Of a stretch of DNA of 64,000 bases, positions 29,362 to 43,546 are shown piece by piece. Within the stretch, counting starts at the first letter, position 1. The number at the start of each line of letters is the position of its first letter. The stretch is from NCBI RefSeq assembly GCF_051401765.1, contig NW_027480546.1:310001-374000 (forward strand). Reading direction: 5' to 3'. A program made the translations under genes and the position numbers. Source of the stretch: Calliopsis andreniformis (Eukaryota; Arthropoda; Insecta; Hymenoptera; Andrenidae). Under the pieces are notes generated by a model, which was given only the letters and a program-made list of their open reading frames with translations, ran no database searches and had not been told where the DNA came from.

Positions 29362-31879
29362 TGAAATAATCATAATAACCTTCATACTAGACATAATAAC
29401 CGTAATAATCATAATAACTAGAGTAATCACAATAGTCATAATAATCGCAATAACCATAATGATCTTAATGATGATCATTATATTCATCATAATTATACCA
29501 TGATCCATAATAATCATAGTAACCATAATAATAAACATAATAAGCCTTGAAATAATCATAATAACCGTTATACTAGCCATAGAAGCCATAATAATCATAA
29601 TAACCATACTCATCATAATAATTATAATAATAACCATAATAAGCTTGGAAATAATCATAATAAGCATTATGCTAGCCATATTGATCATAATAATCATAAT
29701 AACTATAATAATCATAGTAGTCATAATAATAACCATTATAAACTTGGAAATAATCATATTTATCATTATAATAGCAATAATAACCATAAAAATCATAATA
29801 GCCATAATAATCTCAATGTTGACATAACCATCATACTAACAACCATAATAATAATAGTGATCATCATAATAACTACAATAATCATAATAATCGTAATTGT
29901 AATGTTAATAAGCATAGCAATAATCACAATAATCATAGTAACCATGATAATCTTAATGATGATCATAATATCCATGATAATTATACCAAGATCCGTAATA
30001 ACTATAATAATCATAATAGTAACCGCAATGGGTTCGGAAATAACCATAATATACTTTATACTAGCCATAACAACCATAATAGTCACAATAGCCATAATAA
30101 TCATAATAGTCGTATTAACAACAATAATGAACTTGGAAATAATCCTAATAATCATTATAATAGTCATAATAGCCATAAAAATCACAATAGCCATAATAAT
30201 CAGAATGGTGATCGTAATAATCATACTAACAACCATAATGATCATAGTAATCATCATAATAAACAGAATAGTCATGGAAATAATCTTAATAACCATTATT
30301 ATTAACGTAATAACCATAATCATCGTAATAACCATAATGATCTTAATGATGACCATAATATTCACCATAATTATACCTAGACATATAATAATCAGAGTAA
30401 TCATAATAATAAACATAATAAGCTTTGAAATAATCATAATAACATTTATACTAGCCATAATAACCATAATAATCATAATAACAGGAATAATCATAATGGT
30501 CGTAATAATCGCAATAACCATAGTTATCTTAATGATGATCATGATATTCATCATAATTATACCATGATCCATAATAATCATAGTAACAATAATAATAAAC
30601 ATAATAAGCTTTGAAATAATCATAATAACCGTTATACTAGCCATAGAAGCCATAATAATCATAATAACCATACTCATCATAATAATTATAATAATAACCA
30701 TAATAAGCTTGGAAATAATCATAATAAGCATTATGCTAGCCACATTGATCATAATAATCATAATAACTATAATAATCATAGTAGTCATAATAATAACCAT
30801 TATAAACTTGGAAATAATCATATTTATCATTATAATAGCAATAATAACCATAAAAATCATAATAGCCATAATAATCAGAATGGTGATCATAATAATCATA
30901 CTAACAACCATAATAATCATAGTGATCATCATAGTAACTACAATAATCATAATAATCGTAATTGTAATGTTTATAAGCTTAGCAATAATCACAATAATCA
31001 GAGTAACCATAATAATCTTAATGATGATCATAATATCCATGATAATTTTACCAAGACCCGTAATAATCATATTAAACATAATAATAACCATAATAGGTCC
31101 GGAAATAATCATAATATACTTTATACTAGCCATAACAACAATAATAGTCATAATAGCCATAATAATCATAATAGTCGTAATAATAACCATAATGAACTTG
31201 GAAATAATCGTAATAATCATTACAATAGCCATAATAGCCATAAAAATCACAATAGCCATAATAATCTGAATGGTGATCATAATAATCATACTAACAACCA
31301 TAATGATCATAGTAATCATAAGAATAAACAGAATAGTCATGGAAATAATCTTAATAATCATGATTATTAACGAAATTACCATAATCATCGTAATAACCAT
31401 AAAGATCTTAATGATGACCATAATATTTATCATAATTATACTAAGACATATAATAATCAGAGTAATCATAATAATAAACATAATAAGCTTTGAAATAATC
31501 ATAATAACCTTTATACTAGCCATAATAACCATAATAATCATAATAACTAGAATAATCATAATAGACATAATAATCGCAATAACCATAATGATCTTAATGA
31601 TGATCATGATATTCATCATAATTATACCAAGATCCATAATAAGCATAGTAACCATAATAATAAACATAATAAGCTTTGAAATAATCATAATAACCGTTAT
31701 ACTAGCCATAGTAGCCATAATAATCATAATAACCATAATAATCATAATAATTATAGTAATAACCATAATAAGCTTTGAAATAATCATAATAACCGTTATA
31801 CTAGCCATAGTAACCATAATAATCATAATAACTATAACAATCATAATAGTGATAATAATAACCGTAATAAACTTGGAAA

Positions 31880-31881
31880 TA
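31880..31881 (+). other. One-base deletion breaking the phase
   Basis: The start of the 291-type subunit reads ggaaatatcatattta; all sisters read ggaaataatcatattta. Only this copy is affected, so the event is recent. Confidence 0.9.
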
Positions 31882-32405
31882 TCATATTTATCATTATAAT
31901 AGCAATAATAACCATAAAAATCATAATAGCCATAATAATCTGAATGTTGATCCTAATAATCATACTAACAACCATAATAATCATAGTGATCATCATAATA
32001 ACTACAATAATCATAATAATCGTAATTGTAATGTTAATAAGCATAGCAATAATCGCAATAATCATAGTAACCATAATAATCTTAATGATGATCATAATAT
32101 CCATGATAATTATACCAAGATCCGTAATAATCATAATAATCATAATAATGACCGTAATGGGTTCGGAAATAATCATAATATACATTATACTAGCCATAAC
32201 AACCATAATAGTCATAATAGCCATAATAATCATAATAGTCGTAATAATAACAATAATGAACCTGGAAATAATCGTAATAATCATTACAATAGTCATAATA
32301 GCCATGAAAATTACAATAGCCATAATAATCTGAATGGTGATCATAATAATCATACTAACAACCATAATGATCATAGTAATCATCATAATAAACAGAATAG
32401 TCATG

Positions 32406-35400
32406 GAAATAATCTTAATAATCATTATTATTAACGTAATAACCATAATAATCTTAATGATGACCATAATATACATCATAATTATACCTAGACATATAGT
32501 AATCAGAATAATCGTAATAATAAGCATATATATGCTTTGAAATAATCATAATAACCTTCATACTAGACATAATAACCGTAATAATCATAATAACTAGAGT
32601 AATCACAATAGTCATAATAATCGCAATAACCATAATGATCTTAATGATGATCATTATATTCATCATAATTATACCATGATCCATAATAATCATAGTAACC
32701 ATAATAATAAACATAATAAGCCTTGAAATAATCATAATAACCGTTATACTAGCCATAGAAGCCATAATAATCATAATAACCATACTCATCATAATAATTA
32801 TAATAATAACCATAATAAGCTTGGAAATAATCATAATAAGCATTATGCTAGCCATATTGATCATAATAATCATAATAACTATAATAATCATAGTAGTCAT
32901 AATAATAACCATTATAAACTTGGAAATAATCATATTTATCATTATAATAGCAATAATAACCATAAAAATCATAATAGCCATAATAATCTCAATGTTGACA
33001 TAACCATCATACTAACAACCATAATAATAATAGTGATCATCATAATAACTACAATAATCATAATAATCGTAATTGTAATGTTAATAAGCATAGCAATAAT
33101 CACAATAATCATAGTAACCATGATAATCTTAATGATGATCATAATATCCATGATAATTATACCAAGATCCGTAATAACTATAATAATCATAATAGTAACC
33201 GCAATGGGTTCGGAAATAACCATAATATACTTTATACTAGCCATAACAACCATAATAGTCACAATAGCCATAATAATCATAATAGTCGTATTAACAACAA
33301 TAATGAACTTGGAAATAATCCTAATAATCATTATAATAGTCATAATAGCCATAAAAATCACAATAGCCATAATAATCAGAATGGTGATCGTAATAATCAT
33401 ACTAACAACCATAATGATCATAGTAATCATCATAATAAACAGAATAGTCATGGAAATAATCTTAATAACCATTATTATTAACGTAATAACCATAATCATC
33501 GTAATAACCATAATGATCTTAATGATGACCATAATATTCACCATAATTATACCTAGACATATAATAATCAGAGTAATCATAATAATAAACATAATAAGCT
33601 TTGAAATAATCATAATAACATTTATACTAGCCATAATAACCATAATAATCATAATAACAGGAATAATCATAATGGTCGTAATAATCGCAATAACCATAGT
33701 TATCTTAATGATGATCATGATATTCATCATAATTATACCATGATCCATAATAATCATAGTAACAATAATAATAAACATAATAAGCTTTGAAATAATCATA
33801 ATAACCGTTATACTAGCCATAGTAACCATAATAATCATAATAATTATAGTAAGAACCATAATAAACTTGGAAATAATCATAATAAGCATTATACGAGCCA
33901 TAATGATCGTAATAACTATAATAATCATACTAGCCATAATAATAACCATAATAAACTTGGAAATAATCATATTTATCTTTATAATAGCAATAATAACCAT
34001 AAAAATCATAATAGCCATAATAATCTAAATGTTGATCCTAATAATAATACTAACAACCATAATAATAATAGTGATCATCATAATAAATACAATAATCATA
34101 ATAATCGTAATTGTAATGTTAATAAGCATAGCAATAATCACAATAATCATAGTAACCATAATAATCTTAATGATGATCATAATATCCATGATAATTATAC
34201 CAAGATCCGTAATAACGATAATAATCATAATAGTAACCACAATGGGTTCGGAAATAATCATAATATGCATTATACTAGCCATGTCAATCATAATAGTCAT
34301 AATAGCCATAATAATCGCAACAGTCGTAATAATAACAATAATGAACTTGGAAATAATCGTAATAATCATTATAATAGTCATAATAGCCATAAAAATCACA
34401 ATAGCCATAATAATCAGAATGGTGATCATAATAATCATACTAACAACCATAATAATCATAGTGATCATCATAATAACTACAATAATCATAATAATCGTAA
34501 TTGTAATGTTTATAAGCTTAGCAATAATCACAATAATCAGAGTAACCATAATAATCTTAATGATGATCATAATATCCATGATAATTTTACCAAGACCCGT
34601 AATAATCATATAAAACATAATAATAACCATAATAGGTCCGGAAATAATCATAATATACTTTATACTAGCCATAACAACAATAATAGTCATAATAGCCATA
34701 ATAATCATAATAGTCGTAATAAGAACCATAATGAACTTGGAAATAATCGTAATAATTATTATAATAGTCATAATAGCCATAAAAATCACAATAGCCATAA
34801 TAATCAGAATGGTGATCATAATAATCATACTAGCAACCATAATGATCATGGTAATCATCATAATAAACAGAATAGTCATGGAAATAATCTTAATAACCAT
34901 TATTATTAACGTAATAACCATAATCATCGTAATAACCATAATGATCTTAATGATGACCATAATATTCATCATAATTATACCTAGACATATAATAATCAGA
35001 GTAATCGTAATAATAAACATAATAAGCTTTGAAATAATCACAATAACCTTTATACTAGCCATAATAACCATAATAATCATAATAATTAGAATAATCATAA
35101 TAGTCATAATAACCGCAATAACCATAATGATCTTAATGATGATCATGATATTCATCATAATTATACCAAGATCCATAATAAGCATAGTAACCATAATAAT
35201 AAACATAATAAGCTTTGAAATAATCATAATAACCGTTATACTAGCCTTAGTAACCATAATAGTCATAATAACCATACTCATCATAATAATTATAATAATA
35301 ACCATAATAAGCTTGGAAATAATCATAATAAGCATTATGCTAGCCATATTGATCATAATAATCATAATAACTATAATAATCATAGTAGTCATAATAATAA

Positions 35401-38400
35401 CCATTATAAACTTGGAAATAATCATATTTATCATTATAATAGCAATAATAACCATAAAAATCATAATAGCCATAATAATCTCAATGTTGACATAACCATC
35501 ATACTAACAACCATAATAATAATAGTGATCATCATAATAACTACAATAATCATAATAATCGTAATTGTAATGTTAATAAGCATAGCAATAATCACAATAA
35601 TCATAGTAACCATGATAATCTTAATGATGATCATAATATCCATGATAATTATACCAAGATCCGTAATAACTATAATAATCATAATAGTAACCGCAATGGG
35701 TTCGGAAATAACCATAATATACTTTATACTAGCCATAACAACCATAATAGTCACAATAGCCATAATAATCATAATAGTCGTATTAACAACAATAATGAAC
35801 TTGGAAATAATCCTAATAATCATTATAATAGTCATAATAGCCATAAAAATCACAATAGCCATAATAATCAGAATGGTGATCGTAATAATCATACTAACAA
35901 CCATAATGATCATAGTAATCATCATAATAAACAGAATAGTCATGGAAATAATCTTAATAACCATTATTATTAACGTAATAACCATAATCATCGTAATAAC
36001 CATAATGATCTTAATGATGACCATAATATTCACCATAATTATACCTAGACATATAATAATCAGAGTAATCATAATAATAAACATAATAAGCTTTGAAATA
36101 ATCATAATAACATTTATACTAGCCATAATAACCATAATAATCATAATAACAGGAATAATCATAATGGTCGTAATAATCGCAATAACCATAGTTATCTTAA
36201 TGATGATCATGATATTCATCATAATTATACCATGATCCATAATAATCATAGTAACAATAATAATAAACATAATAAGCTTTGAAATAATCATAATAACCGT
36301 TATACTAGCCATAGTAACCATAATAATCATAATAATTATAGTAAGAACCATAATAAACTTGGAAATAATCATAATAAGCATTATACGAGCCATAATGATC
36401 GTAATAACTATAATAATCATACTAGCCATAATAATAACCATAATAAACTTGGAAATAATCATATTTATCTTTATAATAGCAATAATAACCATAAAAATCA
36501 TAATAGCCATAATAATCTAAATGTTGATCCTAATAATAATACTAACAACCATAATAATAATAGTGATCATCATAATAAATACAATAATCATAATAATCGT
36601 AATTGTAATGTTAATAAGCATAGCAATAATCACAATAATCATAGTAACCATAATAATCTTAATGATGATCATAATATCCATGATAATTATACCAAGATCC
36701 GTAATAACGATAATAATCATAATAGTAACCACAATGGGTTCGGAAATAATCATAATATGCATTATACTAGCCATGTCAATCATAATAGTCATAATAGCCA
36801 TAATAATCGCAACAGTCGTAATAATAACAATAATGAACTTGGAAATAATCGTAATAATCATTATAATAGTCATAATAGCCATAAAAATCACAATAGCCAT
36901 AATAATCAGAATGGTGATCATAATAATCATACTAACAACCATAATAATCATAGTGATCATCATAATAACTACAATAATCATAATAATCGTAATTGTAATG
37001 TTTATAAGCTTAGCAATAATCACAATAATCAGAGTAACCATAATAATCTTAATGATGATCATAATATCCATGATAATTTTACCAAGACCCGTAATAATCA
37101 TATAAAACATAATAATAACCATAATAGGTCCGGAAATAATCATAATATACTTTATACTAGCCATAACAACAATAATAGTCATAATAGCCATAATAATCAT
37201 AATAGTCGTAATAAGAACCATAATGAACTTGGAAATAATCGTAATAATTATTATAATAGTCATAATAGCCATAAAAATCACAATAGCCATAATAATCAGA
37301 ATGGTGATCATAATAATCATACTAGCAACCATAATGATCATGGTAATCATCATAATAAACAGAATAGTAATGGAAATAATCTTAATAACCATTATTATTA
37401 ACGTAATAACCATAATCATCGTAATAACCATAATGATCTTAATGATGACCATAATATTCATCATAATTATACCTAGACATATAATAATCAGAGTAATCGT
37501 AATAATAAACATAATAAGCTTTGAAATAATCACAATAACCTTTATACTAGCCATAATAACCATAATAATCATAATAATTAGAATAATCATAATAGTCATA
37601 ATAACCGCAATAACCATAATGATCTTAATGATGATCATGATATTCATCATAATTATACCAAGATCCATAATAAGCATAGTAACCATAATAATAAACATAA
37701 TAAGCTTTGAAATAATCATAATAACCGTTATACTAGCCTTAGTAACCATAATAGTCATAATAACCATAATAATCATAATAATTATAGTAATAACCATAAT
37801 AAGCTTTGAAATAATCATAATAACTGTTATACTAGCCATAGTAACCATAATAATCATAATAACTATAATAATCATAATAGTGATAATAATAACCGTAATA
37901 AACTTGGAAATAATCATATTTATCATTATAATAGCAATAATAACCATAAAAATCATAATAGCCATAATAATCTGAATGTTGATCCTAATAATCATACTAA
38001 CAACCATAATAATCATAGTGATCATCATAATAACTACAATAATCATAATAATCGTAATTGTAATGTTAATAAGCATAGCAATAATCGCAATAATCATAGT
38101 AACCATAATAATCTTAATGATGATCATAATATCCATGATAATTATACCAGGATCCGTAATAATCATAATAATCATAATAATAACCATAATGGGTTCGGAA
38201 ATAATCATAATATACATTATACTAGCCATAACAACCATAATAGCCATAATAGCCATAATAATCATAATAGTCGTAATAATAACAATAATGAACCTGGAAA
38301 TAATCGTAATAATCATTACAATAGTCATAATAGCCATGAAAATTACAATAGCCATAATAATCTGAATGGTGATCATAATAATCATACTAACAACCATAAT

Positions 38401-38437
38401 GATCATAGTAATCATCATAATAAACAGAATAGTCATG
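32406..38437 (+). repeat. Block B5, 6,032 bp with internal 2,492-bp duplication
   Basis: The block equals a 3,540-bp B1-type block plus 2,492 bp. The segment from about 32,790 to 35,270 is repeated at about 35,280-37,760. It includes two copies of the 290-bp deletion subunit, so the length is two over a multiple of three, as expected from +1-1-1. Confidence 0.88.
32522..32537. repeat. 16-bp perfect palindrome, copy 11
   Basis: Opens block B5, 3,176 bp after copy 10. Confidence 0.96.
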
Positions 38438-40550
38438 GAAATAATCTTAATAATCATTATTATTAACGTAATAACCATAATAATCTTAATGATGACCATA
38501 ATATACATCATAATTATACCTAGACATATAGTAATCAGAATAATCGTAATAATAAGCATATATATGCTTTGAAATAATCATAATAACCTTCATACTAGAC
38601 ATAATAACCATAATAATCATAATAACTAGAGTAATCACAATAGTCATAATAATCGCAATAACCATAATGATCTTAATGATGATCATTATATTCATCATAA
38701 TTATACCATGATCCATAATAATCATAGTAACCATAATAATAAACATAATAAGCTTTGAAATAATCATAATAACCGTTATACTAGCCATAGAAGCCATAAT
38801 AATCATAATAACCATACTCATCATAATAATTATAATAATAACCATAATAAGCTTGGAAATAATCATAATAAGCTTTATGCTAGCCACATTGATCATAATA
38901 ATCATAATAACTATAATAATCATAGTAGTCATAATAATAACCATTATAAACTTGGAAATAATCATATTTATCATTATAATAGCAATAATAACCATAAAAA
39001 TCATAATAGCCATAATAATCAGAATGGTGATCATAATAATCATACTAACAACCATAATAATCATAGTGATCATCATAGTAACTACAATAATCATAATAAT
39101 CGTAATTGTAATGTTTATAAGCTTAGCAATAATCACAATAATCAGAGTAACCATAATAATCTTAATGATGATCATAATATCCATGATAATTTTACCAAGA
39201 CCCGTAATAATCATATTAAACATAATAATAACCATAATAGGTCCGGAAATAATCATAATATACTTTATACTAGCCATAACAACAATAATAGTCATAATAG
39301 CCATAATAATCATAATAGTCGTAATAATAACCATAATGAACTTGGAAATAATCGTAATAATCATTACAATAGCCATAATAGCCATAAAAATCACAATAGC
39401 CATAATAATCTGAATGGTGATCATAATAATCATACTAACAACCATAATGATCATAGTAATCATAAGAATAAACAGAATAGTCATGGAAATAATCTTAATA
39501 ATCATGATTATTAACGAAATTACCATAATCATCGTAATAACCATAAAGATCTTAATGATGACCATAATATTTATCATAATTATACTAAGACATATAATAA
39601 TCAGAGTAATCATAATAATAAACATAATAAGCTTTGAAATAATCATAATAACCTTTATACTAGCCATAATAACCATAATAATCATAATAACTAGAATAAT
39701 CATAATAGACATAATAATCGCAATAACCATAATGATCTTAATGATGATCATGATATTCATCATAATTATACCAAGATCCATAATAAGCATAGTAACCATA
39801 ATAATAAACATAATAAGCTTTGAAATAATCATAATAACCGTTATACTAGCCATAGTAGCCATAATAATCATAATAACCATAATAATCATAATAATTATAG
39901 TAATAACCATAATAAGCTTTGAAATAATCATAATAACCGTTATACTAGCCATAGTAACCATAATAATCATAATAACTATAATAATCATAATAGTGATAAT
40001 AATAACCGTAATAAACTTGGAAATAATCATATTCATCATTATAATAGCAATAATAACCATAAAAATCATAATAGCCATAATAATCTGAATGTTGATCCTA
40101 ATAATCATACTAACAACCATAATAATCATAGTGATCATCATAATAACTACAATAATCATAATAATCGTAATTGTAATGTTAATAAGCATAGCAATAATCG
40201 CAATAATCATAGTAACCATAATAATCTTAATGATGATCATAATATCCATGATAATTATACCAAGATCCGTAATAATCATAATAATCATAATAATGACCGT
40301 AATGGGTTCGGAAATAATCATAATATACATTATACTAGCCATAACAACCATAATAGTCATAATAGCCATAATAATCATAATAGTCGTAATAATAACAATA
40401 ATGAACCTGGAAATAATCGTAATAATCATTACAATAGTCATAATAGCCATGAAAATTACAATAGCCATAATAATCTGAATGGTGATCATAATAATCATAC
40501 TAACAACCATAATGATCATAGTAATCATCATAATAAACAGAATAGTCATG
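38438..40550 (+). repeat. Block B6, 2,113 bp
   Basis: Counterpart of B3 at 11,321-bp spacing, with the same subunit order. They share private words such as agctttatgctagccac near 27,550 and 38,871. Confidence 0.9.
38554..38569. repeat. 16-bp perfect palindrome, copy 12
   Basis: Opens block B6; 11,321 bp after copy 9. Confidence 0.96.
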
Positions 40551-43025
40551 GAAATAATCTTAATAATCATTATTATTAACGTAATAACCATAATAATCTT
40601 AATGATGACCATAATATACATCATAATTATACCTAGACATATAGTAATCAGAATAATCGTAATAATAAGCATATATATGCTTTGAAATAATCATAATAAC
40701 CTTCATACTAGACATAATAACCGTAATAATCATAATAACTAGAGTAATCACAATAGTCATAATAATCGCAATAACCATAATGATCTTAATGATGATCATT
40801 ATATTCATCATAATTATACCATGATCCATAATAATCATAGTAACCATAATAATAAACATAATAAGCCTTGAAATAATCATAATAACCGTTATACTAGCCA
40901 TAGAAGCCATAATAATCATAATAACCATACTCATCATAATAATTATAATAATAACCATAATAAGCTTGGAAATAATCATAATAAGCATTATGCTAGCCAT
41001 ATTGATCATAATAATCATAATAACTATAATAATCATAGTAGTCATAATAATAACCATTATAAACTTGGAAATAATCATATTTATCATTATAATAGCAATA
41101 ATAACCATAAAAATCATAATAGCCATAATAATCTCAATGTTGACATAACCATCATACTAACAACCATAATAATAATAGTGATCATCATAATAACTACAAT
41201 AATCATAATAATCGTAATTGTAATGTTAATAAGCATAGCAATAATCACAATAATCATAGTAACCATGATAATCTTAATGATGATCATAATATCCATGATA
41301 ATTATACCAAGATCCGTAATAACTATAATAATCATAATAGTAACCGCAATGGGTTCGGAAATAACCATAATATACTTTATACTAGCCATAACAACCATAA
41401 TAGTCACAATAGCCATAATAATCATAATAGTCGTATTAACAACAATAATGAACTTGGAAATAATCCTAATAATCATTATAATAGTCATAATAGCCATAAA
41501 AATCACAATAGCCATAATAATCAGAATGGTGATCGTAATAATCATACTAACAACCATAATGATCATAGTAATCATCATAATAAACAGAATAGTCATGGAA
41601 ATAATCTTAATAACCATTATTATTAACGTAATAACCATAATCATCGTAATAACCATAATGATCTTAATGATGACCATAATATTCACCATAATTATACCTA
41701 GACATATAATAATCAGAGTAATCATAATAATAAACATAATAAGCTTTGAAATAATCATAATAACATTTATACTAGCCATAATAACCATAATAATCATAAT
41801 AACAGGAATAATCATAATGGTCGTAATAATCGCAATAACCATAGTTATCTTAATGATGATCATGATATTCATCATAATTATACCATGATCCATAATAATC
41901 ATAGTAACAATAATAATAAACATAATAAGCTTTGAAATAATCATAATAACCGTTATACTAGCCATAGTAACCATAATAATCATAATAATTATAGTAAGAA
42001 CCATAATAAACTTGGAAATAATCATAATAAGCATTATACGAGCCATAATGATCGTAATAACTATAATAATCATACTAGCCATAATAATAACCATAATAAA
42101 CTTGGAAATAATCATATTTATCTTTATAATAGCAATAATAACCATAAAAATCATAATAGCCATAATAATCTAAATGTTGATCCTAATAATAATACTAACA
42201 ACCATAATAATAATAGTGATCATCATAATAAATACAATAATCATAATAATCGTAATTGTAATGTTAATAAGCATAGCAATAATCACAATAATCATAGTAA
42301 CCATAATAATCTTAATGATGATCATAATATCCATGATAATTATACCAAGATCCGTAATAACGATAATAATCATAATAGTAACCACAATGGGTTCGGAAAT
42401 AATCATAATATGCATTATACTAGCCATGTCAATCATAATAGTCATAATAGCCATAATAATCGCAACAGTCGTAATAATAACAATAATGAACTTGGAAATA
42501 ATCGTAATAATCATTATAATAGTCATAATAGCCATAAAAATCACAATAGCCATAATAATCAGAATGGTGATCATAATAATCATACTAACAACCATAATAA
42601 TCATAGTGATCATCATAATAACTACAATAATCATAATAATCGTAATTGTAATGTTTATAAGCTTAGCAATAATCACAATAATCAGAGTAACCATAATAAT
42701 CTTAATGATGATCATAATATCCATGATAATTTTACCAAGACCCGTAATAATCATATAAAACATAATAATAACCATAATAGGTCCGGAAATAATCATAATA
42801 TACTTTATACTAGCCATAACAACAATAATAGTCATAATAGCCATAATAATCATAATAGTCGTAATAAGAACCATAATGAACTTGGAAATAATCGTAATAA
42901 TCATTACAATAGCCATAATAGCCATAAAAATCACAATAGCCATAATAATCTGAATGGTGATCATAATAATCATACTAACAACCATAATGATCATAGTAAT
43001 CATAAGAATAAACAGAATAGTCATG
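40551..43025 (+). repeat. Block B7, 2,475 bp, truncated B1 type
   Basis: The subunits reproduce the first 2,475 bp of B1 exactly and then leave the B1 order. It is the last block to open with the palindrome. Confidence 0.88.
40667..40682. repeat. 16-bp perfect palindrome, copy 13 (last)
   Basis: Opens block B7; 11,321 bp after copy 10. No further copy is seen up to 64,000. Confidence 0.96.
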
Positions 43026-43125
43026 GAAATAATCTTAATAATCATGATTATTAACGTAATTACCATAATCATCGTAATAACCATAAAGATCTTAATGATG
43101 ACCATCATATTTATCATAATTATAC

Positions 43126-43127
43126 TA
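43126..43127 (+). other. One-base deletion, last phase break of the window
   Basis: The sequence reads tatactagacatataat where sisters read tatactaagacatataat. After this point no net frame change is seen up to the end of the window. Confidence 0.88.
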
Positions 43128-43174
43128 GACATATAATAATCAGAGTAATCATAATAATAAACATAATAAGCTTT

Positions 43175-43546
43175 GAAATAATCATAATAACCTTTATACT
43201 AGCCATAATAACCATAATAATCATAATAACTAGAATAATCATAATAGTCATAATAATCGCAATAACCATAATGATCTTAATGATGATCATGATATTCATC
43301 ATAATTATACCAAGATCCATAATAAGCATAGTAACCATAATAATAAACATAATAAGCTTTGAAATAATCATAATAACCGTTATACTAGCCATAGTAACCA
43401 TAATAATCATAATAACTAGAGTAATCGTAATAGTCGTAATAATCGCAATAACCATAATGATCTTAATGATGATCATTATATTCATCATAATTATACCAAG
43501 ATCCATAATAATCATAGTAACCATAATAATAAACATAATGAGCTTT
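43175..43546 (+). repeat. Two adjacent 186-bp subunits
   Basis: Landmarks at 43,175, 43,361 and 43,547 delimit two 186-bp subunits in a row. The second ends in agctttgacataatc, a changed landmark. The pair lies at the border of two satellite domains and looks like a recombination joint. Confidence 0.85.

Larger units (their letters stand above)
23945..30650 (+). repeat. 11,321-bp-spaced segmental duplication, copy 1
   Basis: Words and landmarks from about 23,945 to about 30,650 recur 11,321 bases downstream with few differences. The edges are estimated from where the two diverge: catactcat at the left edge and tagccatagaagcc against tagccatagtaacc at the right. Confidence 0.82.
29230..32405 (+). 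repeat. Block B4, 3,176 bp
   Basis: Three HOR rounds, the first with the 290-bp subunit and the third with another 290 created by a private deletion near 31,880. The 3,177-bp ancestor with that base restored would be a multiple of three. Confidence 0.88.
35266..41971 (+). repeat. 11,321-bp-spaced segmental duplication, copy 2
   Basis: Downstream partner of the 23,945-30,650 segment. It lies across blocks B5 to B7, so the amplified unit does not follow the palindrome-defined block borders. Confidence 0.82.
20037..43025 (+). repeat. Satellite domain B
   Basis: Seven blocks, each opening with the palindrome-bearing 133-bp subunit, have lengths 3,540, 3,540, 2,113, 3,176, 6,032, 2,113 and 2,475 bp. 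I checked these sums subunit by subunit. Six copies of a ~1.05-kb segment share a one-base deletion in tgttgacataacc. Copies of the same block differ at few positions, so amplification looks recent. The domain ends where the palindrome-bearing type gives way to the 132-bp type of domain C. Confidence 0.8.
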
